Assembly: GCA_965216955.1 (NCBI GenBank)
Contig: CBDCGV010000013.1
Span: forward strand, 1 to 64,000
Direction: 5' to 3'
DNA length: 64,000 bases
From: CBDCGV01 sp965216955
GTDB taxonomy: Bacteria; Bacteroidota; Bacteroidia; Chitinophagales; JADIYW01
Every line of letters starts with the position of its first letter. Positions within the stretch are counted from its first letter, which is position 1. Made by a program: the position numbers and the translations under genes. The notes under the pieces were generated by a model, which was not told the origin of the DNA, did no database searches, and saw nothing but the letters and a program-made list of their open reading frames with translations. This document shows positions 1-10,443 of this stretch, piece after piece.

Positions 1-1225
1 TTCTGGCTACCCCAGTGTTCATTGCAGCTTTTGCAACCGCTGGCGCCACCTCCGTAATTAATCTGGGATCAACAGGTTTCGGAATAATATATTCCTTGCC
101 AAATTTTAGGTCAATATTGCCATAAGCCAAATTAACAATATCGGGTACAGGCTTCTTAGCCAAATCTGCAAGGGCAAATACTGCAGCCATTTTCATCTCT
201 TCATTAATTTCTGTTGCCCGCACATCCAAGGCTCCACGAAATATGAATGGAAACCCAAGCACGTTATTGACCTGATTGGGAAAATCAGACCGGCCTGTTG
301 CCATAATGCAATCGGGCCTGGCCTGTTTGGCATCATCATAGCTAATCTCCGGAGTTGGATTGGCCATCGCAAAAATGATGCAGTCTTTAGCCATCTCCTT
401 TACCATGTTTTGATCTAGAATATCCCCTCTTGATAAACCGATAAAGACATCTGCTCCCACTAAAATTTCACCCAGACTGGTGTCGGCATCAATTGTACCA
501 TTCACAAATTCATGCTTTTTACCGTCCAGATTATGGCGATCGGGATGGATCAGCCCTTTCGAATCATATAGGTAGATGTTTTCTCTTTTAGCACCTAGCG
601 AAACATAGAGCCGGGTACAGGATATCGCTGATGCCCCAGCACCACTCACCACAATTTTTACTTGGTCAATTTCTTTCTCAACTAAGTCCAAGGCATTGAG
701 CAGGGCTGCAGCGCTTATGATGGCTGTTCCATGTTGATCATCATGCATGACCGGAATATTCAGCTCATTCTTCAGCCGCTCTTCAATTTCGAAACAATCA
801 GGTGCAGAAATATCCTCGAGATTGACACCGCCAAAAGTAGGCTCAAGAATCTTCACTGTTCTCACAAATTCATCGACATCCTTTGTATTAAGTTCCAAAT
901 CGAAACAATCAATGTCCGCATAAATCTTAAATAACAATCCTTTTCCCTCCATCACCGGTTTTGCTGCCTCCGCACCGATATCACCTAAGCCTAAAACGGC
1001 TGTCCCGTTACTGATCACGGCAACAAGATTACCTTTGGCCGTGTATTTGTACACCTCGTTGGTCTCTCGATGGATAGATAGGCATGGTTCAGCAACTCCA
1101 GGGGAGTAGGCTAGTGAAAGGTCTCTCTGGTTAGCAGTTTCCTTCGTGGGTATGACTTCGATTTTACCCGGACGTCCTTTGGCATGATAAAACAAGGCAT
1201 CATGCTTCATTGTCAAATTATCCAT
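1..1225 (-). CDS. maeB: NADP-dependent malic enzyme (MaeB type), 3' end outside window
   Basis: Oxidative decarboxylation of malate to pyruvate in the cytoplasm. Reading the minus strand from an ATG at 1225 gives an unbroken frame of about 408 residues that runs off the left edge. Visible malic-enzyme landmarks are [11 protein letters not shown] and SPGVAEPCL near the N-terminus, [15 protein letters not shown], the HDDQHGTAI motif, a GAGASA nucleotide-binding loop and MANPTPEI. The family in Bacteroidota is usually about 750 residues with a C-terminal phosphotransacetylase-like domain, which would lie beyond position 1. A second in-frame ATG at 1210 is an alternative start. No frameshift is visible in this stretch. 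Confidence 0.93.
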   Translation of the reverse strand, partial: MDNLTMKHDALFYHAKGRPGKIEVIPTKETANQRDLSLAYSPGVAEPCLSIHRETNEVYKYTAKGNLVAVISNGTAVLGLGDIGAEAAKPVMEGKGLLFKIYADIDCFDLELNTKDVDEFVRTVKILEPTFGGVNLEDISAPDCFEIEERLKNELNIPVMHDDQHGTAIISAAALLNALDLVEKEIDQVKIVVSGAGASAISCTRLYVSLGAKRENIYLYDSKGLIHPDRHNLDGKKHEFVNGTIDADTSLGEILVGADVFIGLSRGDILDQNMVKEMAKDCIIFAMANPTPEISYDDAKQARPDCIMATGRSDFPNQVNNVLGFPFIFRGALDVRATEINEEMKMAAVFALADLAKKPVPDIVNLAYGNIDLKFGKEYIIPKPVDPRLITEVAPAVAKAAMNTGVAR

Positions 1226-1893
1226 TTATCCCTGACATTTGGTATGAGAAAAGCCTCAAAGATCTAAAAGTCTCATACAAACCCATCAAATTATACTAGG
1301 GAACATTTGTTGGCCTCCTTAGGCGCTTGACGGCAAGCACATTTGAATCCAATTCATGAATAGACCGCTTCGTGCCAGCATTTCTACCGACTATGCAAGA
1401 CTCACTTCCCCTGGCTGGCTGGGACTTAACGTACAGGTTTATCGCTCTGTGGGGACATTGCTTATTTCTCCACACTTCAAGAGAGGAACAATTCTTTGGT
1501 CTTTGCACGATGCAACATGAATCGGGTCGAACTCTGTCGCAATGCATTGATAGCAGATACCAGAATATACATGATTGAACTCAACGAAGTATGAGATCGT
1601 GAGCAACTGTAATTTTTCACAAACTCAAAGCGTTGGAATCTAAGTGAAGTGAATAAGAAATCCCACTAAATCATATCTTCCTGTTTTTTGTTCCTTCTTC
1701 ATCGTCTCATTTGCACCGCCGAGCAATAGTTATACATCAGTCTGTCAATAAACAAAGGTTTGGCGGGCACCAATCCAACTTGATTTTGACGATCTTCAAA
1801 GAGAAGATAGCGGAGATCGTATTATCAAGGTAGGCAGTCACTCTCTGATATATTGTAATCAAATAGATAGCGTACTTTTATGTCAAATTCAAA
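1226..1893. other. Non-coding gap between divergent genes
   Basis: A 668-base stretch between malic enzyme (-) and arginine deiminase (+). The short open frames here overlap on both strands and resemble no family. No tRNA, riboswitch, IS end or clear terminator was recognised. It must contain the promoters of both flanking genes, but no convincing TAnnTTTG element was found. Confidence 0.5.
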
Positions 1894-1896
1894 TTG

Positions 1897-3162
1897 ATGG
1901 CCAGCCCAAAATCAACAACTATTTTTGTGAATTCAGAAATCGGCTCCTTGGAGAAAGTGGTAGTCCACAGACCAGAGAAGGGGATATCCAGAGTAAGTCC
2001 AAAACGGTCTGACGAACTTCTTTTCGATGATATCGTATTCTTACCTCAAATTCAACAAGAGCACGATATCTTTACTTCAGTCTTGAAGAAGTTTATTGGT
2101 CATCAGAATGTGCTTTACCTTGAACAGTTGCTTTTTGAAGCCCTTGATGCGGATCAGCAAGCACAAGAAGAGATAATCGCCCGAATCATTGATTTTGAAG
2201 AATTACCTTCGAAGTATATCAAAACCCTCAGCGAATTAGACAATAGAAAACTCACTTCGGTGCTAATAAGTGGGTTTTTACCTGAGGAGGATTTAATTTT
2301 GTTTGATCCTATCCCCAATTTTATATTCTCCCGGGATATCGCCGTTACTATTCAAGAGCATGTGATTATAACTCGAGCAGCGAAAGAGGCAAGGTTTCGC
2401 GAAAATCTATTGACGCGATTTATTTTTTTCGCCCATCCCATGTTTGCTGACCTAAGAGCTGATGGAAGAATTATTAACATGAATGATGTTGAGCTCTTTC
2501 CCCGATCGCGTCGAGGTGAATCAGTGTCAATTGAAGGTGGAGATATGATGGTCTTTTCCGAAAACCATTTCCTGATTGGTTGCAGCGAGCGTACCACCGA
2601 GCATGCCATTCATTGTTTGCGTGATGCTTTATTTGAGCGCAATCTCATTGGTAATGTTGTGCAAGTAAATATTCCTAATGACCGGTCATTCATGCATATC
2701 GACACCATCTTTACGCGCATCCATCACGATCACCTGGTCTGCTACCGCCCTCTGGTATACGATGGCTTGAGTTCCTATGTGACCGTTTATCGAAGCAATG
2801 GCAGCAAAGCAAGATATCATTCCCTAAAGGACTTTATTCATTCTGAAATCAATGCTGAAATGAAATTCATCTTTACGGGTGAAGGAATTTCACCATATCA
2901 AGAAAGGGAGCAATGGACCGATGGATGCAACTTGGTAGCTATTCGTCCAGGTGTTGCTATCACCTACGACCGGAATGTTCGAACGATGGATGAATTGAAA
3001 GCACATGGCTATCAATCCCTCACTGCCGAAGAATTTCTGGAAGATGATATTGATCCGGATTCCTTGCAAAATACGATTATTCAAATTCCATCCGGGGAAT
3101 TGTCACGGGCTCGGGGTGGGTCACACTGTATGACTTTACCACTCCGACGCGGAAAAATCTAG
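1897..3162 (+). CDS. arcA: Arginine deiminase
   Basis: Hydrolyses L-arginine to L-citrulline and ammonia in the cytoplasm. The 421-residue frame carries the guanidino-modifying-enzyme signatures in order: FSRD (family FTRD), EGGD, HIDTIF, WTDGCN and, at the C-terminus, SRARGGSHCMTLPL with the nucleophilic Cys about 11 residues from the end. Length fits the family (about 400-420). No ornithine carbamoyltransferase, carbamate kinase or arginine/ornithine antiporter lies beside it, so it is not in a classical arc operon. Start is uncertain: ATG at 1897 is used; TTG at 1894 is in frame. An ATG at 1880 would join the gene if one T were missing from the TT at 1894-1895, which fits other single-base losses in this half of the window. 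Confidence 0.93.
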   Translation: MASPKSTTIFVNSEIGSLEKVVVHRPEKGISRVSPKRSDELLFDDIVFLPQIQQEHDIFTSVLKKFIGHQNVLYLEQLLFEALDADQQAQEEIIARIIDFEELPSKYIKTLSELDNRKLTSVLISGFLPEEDLILFDPIPNFIFSRDIAVTIQEHVIITRAAKEARFRENLLTRFIFFAHPMFADLRADGRIINMNDVELFPRSRRGESVSIEGGDMMVFSENHFLIGCSERTTEHAIHCLRDALFERNLIGNVVQVNIPNDRSFMHIDTIFTRIHHDHLVCYRPLVYDGLSSYVTVYRSNGSKARYHSLKDFIHSEINAEMKFIFTGEGISPYQEREQWTDGCNLVAIRPGVAITYDRNVRTMDELKAHGYQSLTAEEFLEDDIDPDSLQNTIIQIPSGELSRARGGSHCMTLPLRRGKI

Positions 3163-3321
3163 CTGCGGTCACCCATGCTAAAATCAGATGATGTATTGAT
3201 TTTCTAATCCATCATCCGTGATTCAAATTCATTCTCATCAAATCATCTTGATCTCAGCATGTTTTGCAGATAAAAAAAATAATCAGCAAGCCTCTCCAGC
3301 GTATACATCCGTACCGCCAGT

Positions 3322-3924
3322 CTAGTATTTCATGATTTTGGAGGAGCCTACTCCTACTCCAATGATGGTCCGCAGAGCATCATCGGTTTTAACACTATGA
3401 TCAAGTCGTTCAATCTGATCCTCGTGCACATGAAAGATGAAACCATTGGTAGGATTAGGACCAGTCGGGACAAAAACAGTAATATTCCCGCTGGTATGTT
3501 CGTCGGTTATAAATCCTGTCATTCTTGTTCCAGTACCAAAAACATCGACCAGCACGACATCTGAAAAAGGCATCTTCTTTGACCCGGTAAATTGCTGCAC
3601 AGTCTCCTTAATCACCCCATATAGCGGCAATCTCAACAAATAAGTTCTCTCAATATGTTTAAACGAATTTCTACCGATCTGGGTCCTTACCGCCAGACCG
3701 ATAATGAAGCACAATAAGATGATGATGGTCAAGGCAATGAGGCTAACAAGAAAGTCGGGTACCGGCAAATCAAATTCATTAATAATGAGATTAGTCAAAG
3801 GCGCCAGCAAACTCTCTACCAAACCTAGAAGCAACTTGATCGTTAGAATAAATATTGCGAAAGGCAGTAGTACTAAAAAACCACCGATAAGAGTTGTGAT
3901 CACGAAATTTCTTAATCTTGACAT
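3322..3924 (-). CDS. DUF502 family membrane protein
   Basis: 200 residues. Two hydrophobic segments (about residues 8-42 and 60-85) are followed by a soluble domain. The family pattern is visible in RLPLYGVIKETVQQF, then FVPTGPNPTNGFIFHV and the closing run TDDALRTIIGVGVG. Function of DUF502 proteins is unknown; they are inner-membrane proteins found widely in bacteria and plants. Convergent with arginine deiminase across a 159-base gap without an obvious terminator. Confidence 0.85.
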   Translation of the reverse strand: MSRLRNFVITTLIGGFLVLLPFAIFILTIKLLLGLVESLLAPLTNLIINEFDLPVPDFLVSLIALTIIILLCFIIGLAVRTQIGRNSFKHIERTYLLRLPLYGVIKETVQQFTGSKKMPFSDVVLVDVFGTGTRMTGFITDEHTSGNITVFVPTGPNPTNGFIFHVHEDQIERLDHSVKTDDALRTIIGVGVGSSKIMKY

Positions 3925-4088
3925 TCCACTTTAAATTTGAAATCATGTGTAAGTAAAAAGAGGATTGGGAAAGGCTACTTCCCAAAACTCTCAAAAGGCA
4001 AACGTAGTTTAATAGCTTAAAGATCCCAATACAAGGCAAAACTATTAGTAACTTTCGATTATCAGAGTTTTAGGTTAAAATCATTGCC

Positions 4089-4991
4089 ATGAAATTTGGA
4101 CACGCGACACAAGAAGAAATCAATGAGTTAGATCTTTCGCTACCCCCAGATCATAAGATGAATAAGGAGCTCTTGGATGGAACCAACCACAAGCCTTCAT
4201 TCTTTGTGGGTTGCGGCAAATGGGGTATTTCTGAATGGGTAGGTCCCCTTTACCCGAAGGGCACCAAACAAAAAGACTTCCTATCGGCTTATTTGACCAA
4301 ATTTAACAGCATTGAACTAAATGGGACATTCTATCGACTCAGCCGTAGCAGCATTGAATCATGGGCAGAGAAGGCCCGTCATACTGATTTTCTTTACTGT
4401 CCTAAATGGTCTCAGCGTATTTCCCATTTTAAGCGACTATCGGATGTGGAAGAAAACACAAATTATTTCATCGAATCTGTAGCGTTATTGGGTAAAAACC
4501 TAGGGGCATCGTTCCTGACCTTGCCACCCAATTTTGGTCCAAAGCACATAGAAAGGGTCTTTGACTTTATCAAGCTAATTCCTAAAGATTACCCGGCCCA
4601 ACTAGAGTTTAGGCACAAGGACTGGTTTGTAGAACCCATCTTTTCTGACCTGATGTCGGCCCTTAAAGATCGGGGACTTGGTGCCGTCATCACTGACGTA
4701 GCTCTGCGAAGGGATGTTTTACACATGTGCATCACTTGCCCTACCTTATTCATCAGATTTAATGGGTATGGCTTGCATCCTTCGGACTTTTCAAGGCTAG
4801 ACAGTTGGATCGAGCGCTTGGTAGGCTGGTCGAATGAGGGATTACAAAAAGTGTTCTTCTTTATGCATCAGGAAAATGAGGCACACACGATCGTTCTATG
4901 CGATTATTTCATCAGAAAGCTAAATAAGCGTATGGACACGAATCTCATGCCTCTGGACCTACCCGAGGACTACTATCAAAACCAACAGTGA
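4089..4991 (+). CDS. DUF72 (YecE-like) TIM-barrel protein
   Basis: 300 residues of the DUF72/YecE family. Seen: FFVGCGKWGISEWVGPLYP near the N-terminus (family GTSGW..W.G.FYP), the FNSIELNGTFYRL segment, LPPNFG, LEFRHKDWF, and a late FIRFNGYG. The fold is a TIM barrel; the biochemical role is not established, so no reaction is assigned. Monocistronic by layout, with about 160 bases to the divergent DUF502 gene. Confidence 0.87.
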   Translation: MKFGHATQEEINELDLSLPPDHKMNKELLDGTNHKPSFFVGCGKWGISEWVGPLYPKGTKQKDFLSAYLTKFNSIELNGTFYRLSRSSIESWAEKARHTDFLYCPKWSQRISHFKRLSDVEENTNYFIESVALLGKNLGASFLTLPPNFGPKHIERVFDFIKLIPKDYPAQLEFRHKDWFVEPIFSDLMSALKDRGLGAVITDVALRRDVLHMCITCPTLFIRFNGYGLHPSDFSRLDSWIERLVGWSNEGLQKVFFFMHQENEAHTIVLCDYFIRKLNKRMDTNLMPLDLPEDYYQNQQ

Positions 4992-5084
4992 GAAAGCGTT
5001 TTAATGAATGAAGGACCTGTGGTAACAAGATTTACCTAACAATTCTCTAATTTTGGTCCTGTCTGGATTTGTAAAATGACAGCA

Positions 5085-5157
<73 letters not shown>

Positions 5158-5184
5158 CATCTTTAGAGCAATAAAGAACTCACC

Positions 5185-6606
5185 ATGAAAACTACCAAAT
5201 CTATCTTCCTCTACTTTGTGCTGGCGCATTGGTGCTTGATCATTAACGGTCAGGAAAGTCAACTTGTTGCTTTTGATGGAGCCTTTGCAGATGTCTTTGG
5301 GTATGATGTAGCGATTGATGGTAACTACGCCATTGTCGGGGCACCGCTACAGGGTGGATTTGGTACTCAAAATGCCGGTGCCGCTTATATTTTTGTACTT
5401 ACTGGTGGTGTTTGGAGTTATCAAGCCAAATTGACACCACCCTGGGGTGGTGATTTTGGAGATCAGTTTGGTTATAGCGTTGACATCTCGGGAGATTTTG
5501 CGGTCGTTGGGGCCATTCAAACTGACATTTATGGCATTTCAAATGCTGGTGCAGCTTATATATATCAACGGGGAGGTACGCAATGGCACTTGGTTGGCAC
5601 TGTGCATGCCAGCGATTTTGACCAAGATGACCATTTTGGAAAGAGTGTAGGTATTAACGACTCCGGATATACTATCATTGGGGCACCGGAAAATGACGAT
5701 CATGGAACATCGTCGGGAGCAGCGTATCTTTTCGAACCCCACTATGGTACCTGGGTAGAGGTAAAAAAACTGGTTGCTTCTGATGCCCATGCTGGAGATG
5801 CTTTTGGTACTGATGTTTCGATTGACCTAAATAAAGCTGTGGTTGGTGCACCAGCCAATGTGGGTGTGTCTTATCTGCAATCCGGAACCATCTACATCTT
5901 TGACCGACAGCACTATGGTTGGATTCAGACAGCCCGTCTCAATCATGAAGATCCTGATGTTTTTGACCATTTGGGTCAAAGCGTTGATATCGACGGAAGT
6001 TATGTCATAGCTGGAGCTCCTTTTGCCAATGACAAAACGGGAGAAGCTTATATTTTCTACTATAACGGAATCTCATGGCATCAACAAGTAATGCTGGCTC
6101 CATCAGACGGAGCACCTCATGACAAGTTTGGATGGGGAGTAGGTATTACAGCCGGTGCAGCCGTGGTGGGTTCTTTTCTAGATGACGATCTTGGCAATGA
6201 ATCGGGTAGTGCCTACCGCTTTACCCAATCGGGTACCGTATGGACAGAGATAGCAAAGCACCTGGCGTCTGATGGTCAGGGGGGCGATCGACTTGGATAT
6301 CGTGTCGATATTGACGGGCCAGATATCATCGCAGGGGCACATTATCATAATGTCAATACACATGATGATGGAGCTGCATATATTTTTGGTCCCGCTATCC
6401 CTGCTAAGCCGTGCATCCCAACCATGAATTTAAGTGGAATTATCGACGGTGGTAGCTATTATGCAAGTGACTTTATTACTGCCACCGGAATGATTCCGGC
6501 AGCAAATCAGGTGAACTTGATCGGTACTAACTATGTGGCACTGATGCCCGATCTTGAAATCATGCAGGGAGCGGTGTTAGAAATTAGCCTGGATGGGTGT
6601 CCCTAG
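5185..6606 (+). CDS. Secreted FG-GAP (beta-propeller) repeat protein
   Basis: 473 residues. An N-terminal signal peptide (MKTTKSIFLYFVLAHWCLIIN, cleavage near GQE) is followed by about seven FG-GAP repeats of roughly 55 residues, each with the pattern GDxFGYSVDI-x-G-x-AVVGA and ending GAAYIF. These build an integrin-alpha-like beta-propeller. The last 75 residues begin with CIPTMNLSG and end in LEISLDGCP, resembling the beta-rich, Cys-capped 3-coathanger C-terminal domain of exported Bacteroidota proteins. Likely extracellular or surface-attached; ligand unknown. It starts 27 bases after the tRNA. Confidence 0.85.
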   Translation: MKTTKSIFLYFVLAHWCLIINGQESQLVAFDGAFADVFGYDVAIDGNYAIVGAPLQGGFGTQNAGAAYIFVLTGGVWSYQAKLTPPWGGDFGDQFGYSVDISGDFAVVGAIQTDIYGISNAGAAYIYQRGGTQWHLVGTVHASDFDQDDHFGKSVGINDSGYTIIGAPENDDHGTSSGAAYLFEPHYGTWVEVKKLVASDAHAGDAFGTDVSIDLNKAVVGAPANVGVSYLQSGTIYIFDRQHYGWIQTARLNHEDPDVFDHLGQSVDIDGSYVIAGAPFANDKTGEAYIFYYNGISWHQQVMLAPSDGAPHDKFGWGVGITAGAAVVGSFLDDDLGNESGSAYRFTQSGTVWTEIAKHLASDGQGGDRLGYRVDIDGPDIIAGAHYHNVNTHDDGAAYIFGPAIPAKPCIPTMNLSGIIDGGSYYASDFITATGMIPAANQVNLIGTNYVALMPDLEIMQGAVLEISLDGCP

Positions 6607-6812
6607 TCCCTACCGGCAGTCTCATCTTTCTAATACACGACTTCTGTAATCAGAAGCACCGTATTTGCCCCTCCTCATTAAGAAATTTTTAACACAACTA
6701 AGAGAACGAATGGTGAGTGCAGGCGTTTTACAAGCGATGTTAGTGCCTCACACTTCACAACTATTGTTCTTGTAGTTTTTAATTTTTGAAAAATTTCTAA
6801 AACAAACTAGCT

Positions 6813-7367
6813 ATGTCATTTATCAAAAACGCGATCAGATTTTCTTGTTTGTTTGCTTTAGTTGCCTTCTTTGCAACCAGCACACAAGCCCAGGATGACA
6901 AATCCAAACGTAAAAGTCCTCCCATGGAGACAACCGGTATGGTGGGAGATGTATCCGTCACAATTAATTACAGTGCCCCGTCAGTTAACGGTAGGACGAT
7001 ATTTGGAGACTTAGAACCTTACGGAGAAGTTTGGCGAACTGGAGCCAATGAAGCCACCACATTTGAAGTAAGTAAGAATGTTTTAATTGAGGGCCAGGAA
7101 CTAGCCGCTGGGAAGTATGGTCTATTTACCATTCCAAATAAAGAATCATGGACCATTATTTTCAACTCAGTGCATGATCAATGGGGAGATTATAATTACG
7201 ATATGGAGAAGGATGTATTAAGAGTGGAGGTAACTCCTACAAAACTGGAGACACCGGTGGAAAAGATGTCAATTAGTATTATAGAAAATGATGGAGCCTC
7301 GGCGATAGCCATTGCTTGGTCTGACACCCAAGCTGCATTCTCTATAGCACCCGGAGCATCCAACTAA
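6813..7367 (+). CDS. DUF2911 family exported protein
   Basis: 184 residues with a signal peptide (residues 1-26, ending TQAQ). The DUF2911 core is clear: VTINYSAPSVNGRTIFGDL, PYGEVWRTGANEATTFE, LAAGKYGLFTIP and WTIIFNS. The family is abundant in Bacteroidota; its function is unknown. A strong intrinsic terminator lies 27 bases after the stop, so this is probably a single-gene transcript. Confidence 0.9.
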   Translation: MSFIKNAIRFSCLFALVAFFATSTQAQDDKSKRKSPPMETTGMVGDVSVTINYSAPSVNGRTIFGDLEPYGEVWRTGANEATTFEVSKNVLIEGQELAAGKYGLFTIPNKESWTIIFNSVHDQWGDYNYDMEKDVLRVEVTPTKLETPVEKMSISIIENDGASAIAIAWSDTQAAFSIAPGASN

Positions 7368-7394
7368 GAAAATATTTTATCTAAGTATTGTAAG

Positions 7395-7422
7395 AGCCCC
7401 GGCAATCCCGGGGCTTTTTTTT
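7395..7422 (+). terminator. Rho-independent terminator
   Basis: A perfect 8-bp GC-rich stem, AGCCCCGG (7395-7402) with CCGGGGCT (7408-7415), loop of five bases, followed by a run of T to 7422. It ends the DUF2911 transcript. Confidence 0.93.
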
Positions 7423-7610
7423 GTGGTAAAAAATCAATCTTCTCTCCTAGTCCTGTCAAGGATTAAATTGAGGAACTGGAAAGAAATATCCACCAGAGTT
7501 TTTGTTGTAGGAAGCAATAGTTTTAAGCCAAAGCATGCATTGGGCACCCACCAGATAGGACTATCCTACCACCATTGTCAAGAAGGTATGTGATACTCTC
7601 GAGCATCTTT

Positions 7611-7629
7611 GAATTCCTTGTCGGAATTC
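7611..7629 (+). promoter_or_regulatory. Inverted repeat upstream of the enolase-superfamily gene
   Basis: GAATTCC (7611-7617) and GGAATTC (7623-7629) form a perfect 7-bp inverted repeat with a 5-base spacer, 26 bases before the ATG at 7656. No T-run follows, so it could be an operator or mRNA hairpin rather than a terminator. Role is not known. Confidence 0.3.
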
Positions 7630-7655
7630 TCTATTTTCGAGAAAAATAATAACAC

Positions 7656-9061
7656 ATGTTCAATAAAAAAAACAAAGCAGATGCTAATGGTCGCCGTTCC
7701 TTTCTTCAGAAGGCTTCATTAGGAGGTCTTTCTCTGGCTGCATTTCCTACCAAAGATATACGCGAAAGGATTGAATACACAACACAAAAAGTAAGTCGTG
7801 CGTCAAAACCAACTGACTTAAAGATTACCGACATGCGAATTGCGGAGATCGGACGCAAAGTTGTTTTTAGAACTCCCATCGTAAGAATATATACCAATCA
7901 AGGAATCGTAGGGCACGGCGATGTGAGAGATGGTGCCGCCAAGGAGTACGCTCTATTCTTAAAAGCAGGTTACTGGGAGAAAACCCTTGCAATGTAGAAC
8001 GACTATTCAAAATCATCAGTCAATTTGGTCATCACGGACGACAGGGCGGTGGAGTTTCCGGTGTAGAAATGGCACTTTGGGATCTCGCTGGTAAGGCTTA
8101 CGGTGTTCCTGTATACCAGATGTTGGGTGGCAAATATCGGGATAAGGTCCGGGTTTACTGTGACACAACGGTATCCAAGGACCCTCATGAATATGCCAAT
8201 AGAATGCAAGAGCGGATTGATCAGGGATACACCGCCCTGAAGATGGATATTGGAATTAATTTGATCAAGGATATACCAGGTACTCTGATTAACGCTCCGG
8301 AAGGCTCCCTTAAGCCCTGGAAAAATGAGTATCGAGGTTACAGAATGACCCAGCATCCGTTCACAGCAGTTCAAGTCACAGAGAAAGGCTTAGAGAAATT
8401 AATGGAGTATCTCCATATTATGCGTGAAAAAATCGGTTACGAAATTCCGATGGGAACGGATCATTGGGGTCATTTCGGGGTTAACGAAGCTATCAAAATA
8501 GCAAAGGCCACCGAACCCTATAATCTTGCGTACATTGAGGATATTATCCCTTGGCACTTCATGGATCAGTGGAAGGAGATCACACAATCCACCAGTACCC
8601 CTACTCAGACAGGAGAAGACATTTACCGACTGGAAGGAGGCTTCGAAGAAATTATTAAACGAAGGTCCGTAGACATTGTGCATCCCGATCCCAATACTGC
8701 TGGTGGCATACTCGAAAGTAAGCGCATTGGCGATTTTGCCTCCAAGCACGGCATTGGGTTCATGCACCACCACGCCGCCGGTCCGGTTTCGTTTCTCGGA
8801 TCCGTACATAGTGCCGCTGCTACCGAAAACTTCATGTGGTTAGAACACCATGCTGTCGATAAACCAGATTGGGAAAACCTTGTTACAGGGCTCGATGGTC
8901 CCATTGTCCAAGACGGATACGTGACTGTGCCTGAGAAACCGGGCATAGGTGTAGAATTAAATGAAGAAGTGGTGGAAAAATATTTAGTAGAAGGCGAAAA
9001 ATTATTTGCCCCAACACCTGAATGGGATAAAATCAGGGCCTGGGATCGACTTTGGAGCTAA
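7656..9061 (+). pseudogene. Mandelate racemase/muconate-lactonizing family enzyme, frameshifted
   Basis: Enolase-superfamily enzyme (RspA/sugar-acid dehydratase-like) with a twin-arginine-type leader (RRSFLQKASLGGLSLAAF). The N-terminal frame (7656-7997) covers the capping domain and stops after LFLKAGYWEKTLAM. The second frame holds the barrel: VEMALWDLAGKAYG, GTDHWGHFG, AYIEDIIPW, QTGEDIY, HPDPNTAGGI and HHHAAGP. Restoring one A to the AAAA run at 7961-7964 joins them through LLGENPCNVERLF without a gap, giving about 468 residues. Either a real recent pseudogene or a homopolymer sequencing error; the intact rest of the barrel favours error. Substrate cannot be read from the sequence. Confidence 0.85.
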
Positions 9062-9303
9062 TTGTTGTTTCACAATTATACTATTTGGTCAGAAAAGATC
9101 AGCACAATTGATTTTTGTGGATGATACGTATCTCAATATTTACATATTGTCAAATTTCGAAGGATAGAATTGCTGAACAAATAGAGATCAGCACAACTTA
9201 TGTGATGAAATGCGAACAGTCTTAATCTTCTGTGGCAGATATCTGATTTAAAAAAACTTCCATGCAGATACCACAAGTTTCAAAATGATTAATTAGTACC
9301 GGT

Positions 9304-9792
9304 ATGAGATCGATTATATTTATCCTAATATGTTGCGCTGCAAAAGTGCCTGACGTACAATCTCAAAGTAATATTGATCTTGATCTAATCATCGGTAAAA
9401 AAGATAGTCTCTTATTTCAAGTAGGTTTCAATCAATGCAATCTGACACCCTTTCATGACCTGTTAGATGATCAGTTTGAATTCTATCACGATCAAAGTGG
9501 ATCCACACGATCGAAAGTCAAGTTTATTGAACAAATCGAGCAAGGTCTCTGCAAATTGGATTATCAGGCAACTAGGGAAATTATCGCGGGCAGCATCGAA
9601 GTGTTCCCACTAAAATCTTCTGGTGTTTTATATGGGGCAGTGCAGCAGGGAAAGCATCGATTTTACGCTAAATACGGGAACAAAGAACCAGAAATTACTT
9701 CTGAAGCTCGATTTACTCATTTGTGGCTCGTTGATCAAGGAAAATGGACACTAAAAAGAGTACTGAGCTTTGACCATCATGCACCTGATTAA
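9304..9792 (+). CDS. NTF2-like (DUF4440-type) exported protein
   Basis: 162 residues with a short signal peptide (residues 1 to about 20, ending VQSQ). The body looks like an NTF2/DUF4440 cone-fold domain: FHDLLDDQFEFYHDQSG, then SKVKFIEQIEQGLC, and the closing strands TSEARFTHLWLVDQGKWTLKRVLSFDH. Family members range from enzymes to scaffold proteins, so no reaction is claimed. It is 17 bases upstream of the DUF4202 gene and probably cotranscribed. Confidence 0.7.
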   Translation: MRSIIFILICCAAKVPDVQSQSNIDLDLIIGKKDSLLFQVGFNQCNLTPFHDLLDDQFEFYHDQSGSTRSKVKFIEQIEQGLCKLDYQATREIIAGSIEVFPLKSSGVLYGAVQQGKHRFYAKYGNKEPEITSEARFTHLWLVDQGKWTLKRVLSFDHHAPD

Positions 9793-9809
9793 ATAAAAAA
9801 ACTGACCAC

Positions 9810-10406
9810 ATGCCTGAAAAATTGACCAGATTTCAACATGCAATAAGTGCCATCGATCAAAAGAATAGCGATGATCCGAATATGGTCACCTGGGAGGGCA
9901 AATCATTTCCCAAAGAATTGCTTTATTCCATGCGGATGTCCGACTGCTTGGATGAATTTGCCCCGGATGCATCTGAGGCTTTGCAATTGGCGGTCAGAGC
10001 CCACCATATTTGTCGTTGGAAAATAGAACGAAGTGAATTTCCACAGGGAAGATCCGGCTACCTAAAATGGCGGAATAAACTGAAGGTTATGCATGCTGAT
10101 CTGACGTCGACAATCCTTTCAGAAGTTGGATACGAAAAAGAATTTATTTCTAATGTCAGTGATTTGATTTTAAAAAAAGGTCTTAAGAAGAATGCTCAGG
10201 CACAAATGCTGGAAGATGTCATTTGCCTCGTATTCCTGGAATATTATCTCGAAGATTTTACGCGAAAAACACCGCGAGAAAAAGTGACAGAAATTCTTAG
10301 AAAAACCTGGCGAAAGATGTCATTAGACGCGCGAGAAAGAGCTTTAAAAATTGCCTATATTGATGAGATCAAAAACCTAGTGAACACCGCGATTGAAAAT
10401 AAATAA
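9810..10406 (+). CDS. DUF4202 family protein
   Basis: 198 residues matching the DUF4202 pattern: AISAIDQKNSDDPN, then KELLYSMRMSDCLDEFAP, the highly conserved LAVRAHHICRWKIERSEFP, GYLKWRNKLKVMHAD, and MLEDVICLVFLEYYLEDF. The His/Asp/Glu-rich helices resemble an HD-like metal site, but the activity is unknown. In many bacteria the family is found near sulfur or nitrogen assimilation genes; nothing of the kind is adjacent here. Confidence 0.85.
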   Translation: MPEKLTRFQHAISAIDQKNSDDPNMVTWEGKSFPKELLYSMRMSDCLDEFAPDASEALQLAVRAHHICRWKIERSEFPQGRSGYLKWRNKLKVMHADLTSTILSEVGYEKEFISNVSDLILKKGLKKNAQAQMLEDVICLVFLEYYLEDFTRKTPREKVTEILRKTWRKMSLDARERALKIAYIDEIKNLVNTAIENK

Positions 10407-10443
10407 ATTATTTGGAAAGTGTAATTAGATTAATGAATAAAGT

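Noticed and set aside
1296..1578. Two overlapping short open frames in the 668-base gap
   Set aside because: Opposite-strand frames of similar length with no family resemblance, no start signal and no neighbour support.
9096..9196. Direct repeat AGATCAGCACAA (9096-9107 and 9185-9196)
   Set aside because: Only two copies of 12 bases in AT-rich intergenic DNA; no flanking structure, probably chance.
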